From contig JAJISG010000165.1 in assembly GCA_022848835.1 (NCBI GenBank), forward strand, positions 1-7,090: a DNA stretch of 7,090 nt, read 5' to 3'. The translations under genes and the position numbers were made by a program. The stretch is from Thermoplasmatota archaeon. GTDB lineage: Archaea; Thermoplasmatota; Thermoplasmata; RBG-16-68-12; JAJISG01. Below are positions 4,949 through 7,090 of this stretch, in pieces (the stretch's first letter is position 1; every line of letters begins with the position of its first letter). The notes beneath the pieces were generated by a model, which was not told where the DNA came from, ran no database searches, and was given only the letters and a program-made list of their open reading frames with translations.

Positions 4949-6925
4949 ATGACCGAGAGTAGTTATCACGCAGCCGCTGACGACCGCATGCCTTCTGTTG
5001 ACGATTGGATCGAGACCCAGACTTTCGAGTCCACTGCCGACATCAAGATTCCTGAAAGGCTAGTGGATGAGGTCATAGGGCAGGAGGAGGCGGTCGAAGT
5101 CGCCAGGAAGGCAGCTGATCAGAAGCGACACGTCATGCTGATAGGCGATCCAGGCACAGGCAAGTCGATGTTGGCACGGGCCATGTCTGAGCTTCTGCCA
5201 GCTGAGGAGCTGCAGGACATTATCGTCTATCACAACCCAGAGGATGTCAACGAGCCCAAGATAAGAGTCATCCCCGCGGGGAAGGGGAAGGAGATCGTTC
5301 ATGCCCACAAGGCAGAAGCCATGAAGAGGAAGGAGCAGCGGACATCTATGATGACGACCATCATCGTAGTCATCGTCCTGATGTCGGCCCTCCTTGCGTT
5401 CCTCATTAAACCTCCGAACCCGATGGTCCTTCTCTTCGGAATCCTGGTGGCTGCCATCATATTCATGGCCACGAGGTACACGGGCAATAGGCAGGATATG
5501 CTCGTCGTCCCCAAGCTGCTCGTCGGCCACGATCCCGACGATATGCCTCCTTTCGTGGACGCTACAGGCTCTCACGCTGGTGCCCTTTTGGGTGATGTGA
5601 GGCACGATCCCTTCCAGTCGGGGGGCCTAGAGACCCCTGCCCACGAGAGAGTCGAATCGGGGGCCATCCACAAATCTCATAAGGGAATCCTGTTCGTCGA
5701 TGAGATTAACATCCTGCGGCTGGAGAGCCAGCAGAGCCTACTGACCGCCTTACAGGAGAGGAAGTTCAGCATCATCGGTCAGAGCGAGAGGAGCGCGGGC
5801 GCTATGGTAAAGACCGAGCCCGTCCCCTGCGACTTCATCTTGGTGGCGGCTGGAAATCTAGACGCATTGTCCGGTATGCATCCAGCCCTCAGATCGAGAA
5901 TCCGTGGATATGGATACGAGGTGTACGTCAAGAGTACCATGCCGGATACCGTGGACAACCGGGAGAAGATGATTCGGTTCGTCGCCCAGGAGGTCACCAA
6001 GGACGGGAAGATCCCGCACTTCGATAGGAGCGGCGTCCTAGAGATCATGCGGGAGGCCCAGAGAAGGGCCGGTCGCCGAGGTCAGCTGACCCTCCGTCTC
6101 CGCGAACTGGGCGGCTTGGTTCGGGTCGCGGGGGACATAGCCCGAGAGCGGGGAATGGCCAACACCACCGCCGATCACGTCCTCTCAGCCAAGAAGATGG
6201 CGAGGAGCCTGGAGCAGCAGGTGGCCGACAGGTACATCGAGAGGAGGCGGGACTACAAGACCTTCGTCACCGAGGGTACCCAGGTGGGCGTGGTGAATGG
6301 CCTGGCGGTCCTCAACGCCGATCCCAGTATGGCAGAGTTCTCGGGCATCGTGTTGCCCATCGTGGCCGAGGTGACTCCCGCCCAGAGCAGGAACGATGGT
6401 AAGATCATCGCCACTGGCCGTCTGGGAGAGATAGCCAAGGAGGCTGTCCAGAATGTGTCGGCCCTCATCAAGAAGTACACTGGAGAAGATGTGAGCAACT
6501 ACGACATCCATGTCCAGTTCGTGGGTACCCACGAGGGAGTCGAGGGAGACAGCGCTTCCATCTCCGTGGCAACAGCGGTCATCTCCGCCCTCGAGGAGGT
6601 GGAGGTGGACCAGACAGTAGCCATGACCGGTTCTCTGAGCATAAGGGGACAAGTCCTTCCAGTGGGTGGGATAACCGCCAAGGTGGAGTCCGCCGCTGAG
6701 ATGGGATTCAGAAAGGCCCTCATCCCCAAGGCCAACATCAACGACGTCCTGATAGAGAGCGAGTACGTGGATAAGATAGAAATCGTTCCTGTGGAGACGA
6801 TGAAGGACGTTCTGGATCACGCTCTGGTGGGGCCGAAGAAGAGTAGCTTGATCAGAAAGCTGGCGACCATGGTATCTCCCAGGACCAAGCCTGGTGTGCC
6901 TCGGGACAGGGCGGTCCCTCAGTAG
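4949..6925 (+). CDS. lonB: LonB-type ATP-dependent protease, membrane-anchored
   Basis: Archaeal LonB is a hexameric AAA+ protease on the cytoplasmic face of the membrane that degrades unfolded and regulatory proteins. The 658-residue product has Walker A GDPGTGKS (66-73) and two hydrophobic helices at about 134-153 and 157-174. These are followed by Walker [10 protein letters not shown] (246-254, with D251 and E252), sensor-1 VAAGN (299-303), arginine-finger region ALRSRIRG (313-320) and a sensor-2 region near LTLRLREL (380-387). The protease domain occupies about 440-625, with the catalytic Ser535 in EGDSAS and Lys578 in GGITAKVE. The 43-residue Ser-Lys spacing is that of known archaeal Lon. 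There is no bacterial-type large N-terminal domain, and the transmembrane pair sits between Walker A and B, both LonB hallmarks. The length is normal. ATG at 4949 has AGGATGA six bases upstream. An overlapping ATG at 4939 stops after seven codons. The last 30 residues are a basic, probably flexible tail. Confidence 0.96.
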   Translation: MTESSYHAAADDRMPSVDDWIETQTFESTADIKIPERLVDEVIGQEEAVEVARKAADQKRHVMLIGDPGTGKSMLARAMSELLPAEELQDIIVYHNPEDVNEPKIRVIPAGKGKEIVHAHKAEAMKRKEQRTSMMTTIIVVIVLMSALLAFLIKPPNPMVLLFGILVAAIIFMATRYTGNRQDMLVVPKLLVGHDPDDMPPFVDATGSHAGALLGDVRHDPFQSGGLETPAHERVESGAIHKSHKGILFVDEINILRLESQQSLLTALQERKFSIIGQSERSAGAMVKTEPVPCDFILVAAGNLDALSGMHPALRSRIRGYGYEVYVKSTMPDTVDNREKMIRFVAQEVTKDGKIPHFDRSGVLEIMREAQRRAGRRGQLTLRLRELGGLVRVAGDIARERGMANTTADHVLSAKKMARSLEQQVADRYIERRRDYKTFVTEGTQVGVVNGLAVLNADPSMAEFSGIVLPIVAEVTPAQSRNDGKIIATGRLGEIAKEAVQNVSALIKKYTGEDVSNYDIHVQFVGTHEGVEGDSASISVATAVISALEEVEVDQTVAMTGSLSIRGQVLPVGGITAKVESAAEMGFRKALIPKANINDVLIESEYVDKIEIVPVETMKDVLDHALVGPKKSSLIRKLATMVSPRTKPGVPRDRAVPQ

Positions 6926-6938
6926 GGGTGGTCCCTGC

Positions 6939-6954
6939 GTTGGGTTACCCCAAC
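6939..6954 (+). terminator. Hairpin after lonB, possible transcription end
   Basis: GTTGGG and CCCAAC form a perfect six-base stem with a TTAC loop, 13 bases after the lonB stop. A four-T run follows nine bases later (6964-6967). Archaeal termination depends mostly on T-tracts, so the hairpin is suggestive rather than diagnostic. Confidence 0.3.
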
Positions 6955-7018
6955 TACCGTGGATTTTCCGTCGCGCCTTCGATGAAGCCCCTGCATGGCG
7001 GGCTCACGTCCACATCCG

Positions 7019-7038
7019 TGGTTGGAGATTCTCAACCA
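7019..7038 (+). repeat. Inverted repeat just ahead of a possible gene start
   Basis: TGGTTG and CAACCA flank an eight-base centre. The centre continues the symmetry as AGA-T-TCT with one unpaired G, so the whole element is a nearly perfect palindrome of nine base pairs per arm. It ends seven bases before the ATG at 7045. It could be an operator for the next gene or part of the end of the lonB transcript. Confidence 0.35.
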
Positions 7039-7044
7039 TGAAGG

Positions 7045-7090
7045 ATGAGCGACAAGATCGACTGGTACGTGAGCAGCTTGGATGACAGAG
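7045..7090 (+). CDS. Possible start of an unidentified gene, cut by the window edge
   Basis: From ATG at 7045 the frame reads MSDKIDWYVSSLDDR and stays open to the edge. The residue mix is protein-like and the frame follows lonB on the same strand after about 120 bases. Fifteen codons are too few to identify a family or to be sure it is a gene. There is no clear Shine-Dalgarno at normal distance. A competing ATG at 7038 in another frame stops at 7085 after 15 codons. Confidence 0.25.
   Translation, partial: MSDKIDWYVSSLDDR

Noticed and set aside
5060..6820. Minus-strand open frames opposite lonB
   Set aside because: They mirror the lonB codons, have no domain signatures and lack promoters.
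1..7090. CRISPR array, insertion sequence or integration site
   Set aside because: No regularly spaced direct repeats, transposase frame, terminal inverted repeats or tRNA-derived attachment sequence are visible. The only long repeated segment is the paralogous GTPase switch II region.

Overview
This window looks like archaeal chromosome, most likely from a euryarchaeal or Thermoplasmatota-type lineage; that placement is inference. The evidence is the archaeal gene order rpl3-rpl4-rpl23-rpl2, archaeal (not bacterial) versions of these ribosomal proteins, archaeal TATA-like boxes ahead of several genes, and a membrane-anchored LonB-type protease with two transmembrane helices inside its AAA+ module. 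The DNA is fairly GC-rich and uses AGG arginine codons often.

Left part, minus strand (1-2724): the start of an S10/spc-like ribosomal protein operon. A TATA box near 2717-2724 is followed by a GC-rich leader of about 120 nt, then rpl3 (uL3), rpl4 (uL4), rpl23 (uL23) and the 5' part of rpl2 (uL2), which runs off the left edge. The genes are packed end to end with gaps or overlaps of a few bases. uL4 carries an extra N-terminal domain that reads as a SAP-type helix-extension-helix module, which is not part of an ordinary uL4.

Middle, plus strand (2790-4694): three tandem paralogous Ras/Rab-like small GTPases, divergent from the ribosomal operon. All keep the five G motifs and share an unusual switch II beginning WDIMG. 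They differ at the positions equivalent to Ras Gly12 and Gln61. None has a C-terminal prenylation cysteine. TATA-like boxes lie at set distances upstream of the first and third genes. A TGATAAC-like word lies upstream of these boxes, and a related TGATAC lies upstream of the second gene.

Right part, plus strand (4870-7090): a 254-nt intergenic region with a probable promoter, then a complete lonB protease gene with intact Walker A, Walker B and Ser/Lys dyad. A short spacer follows with two inverted repeats, and possibly the first codons of another gene at the right edge.

The ribosomal genes form one transcription unit. The GTPase cluster and lonB lie on the other strand and may share only location. 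A functional link between the GTPases and LonB cannot be shown from this sequence. The most unusual items are the SAP-uL4 fusion and the triple array of eukaryote-like small GTPases with divergent catalytic positions.
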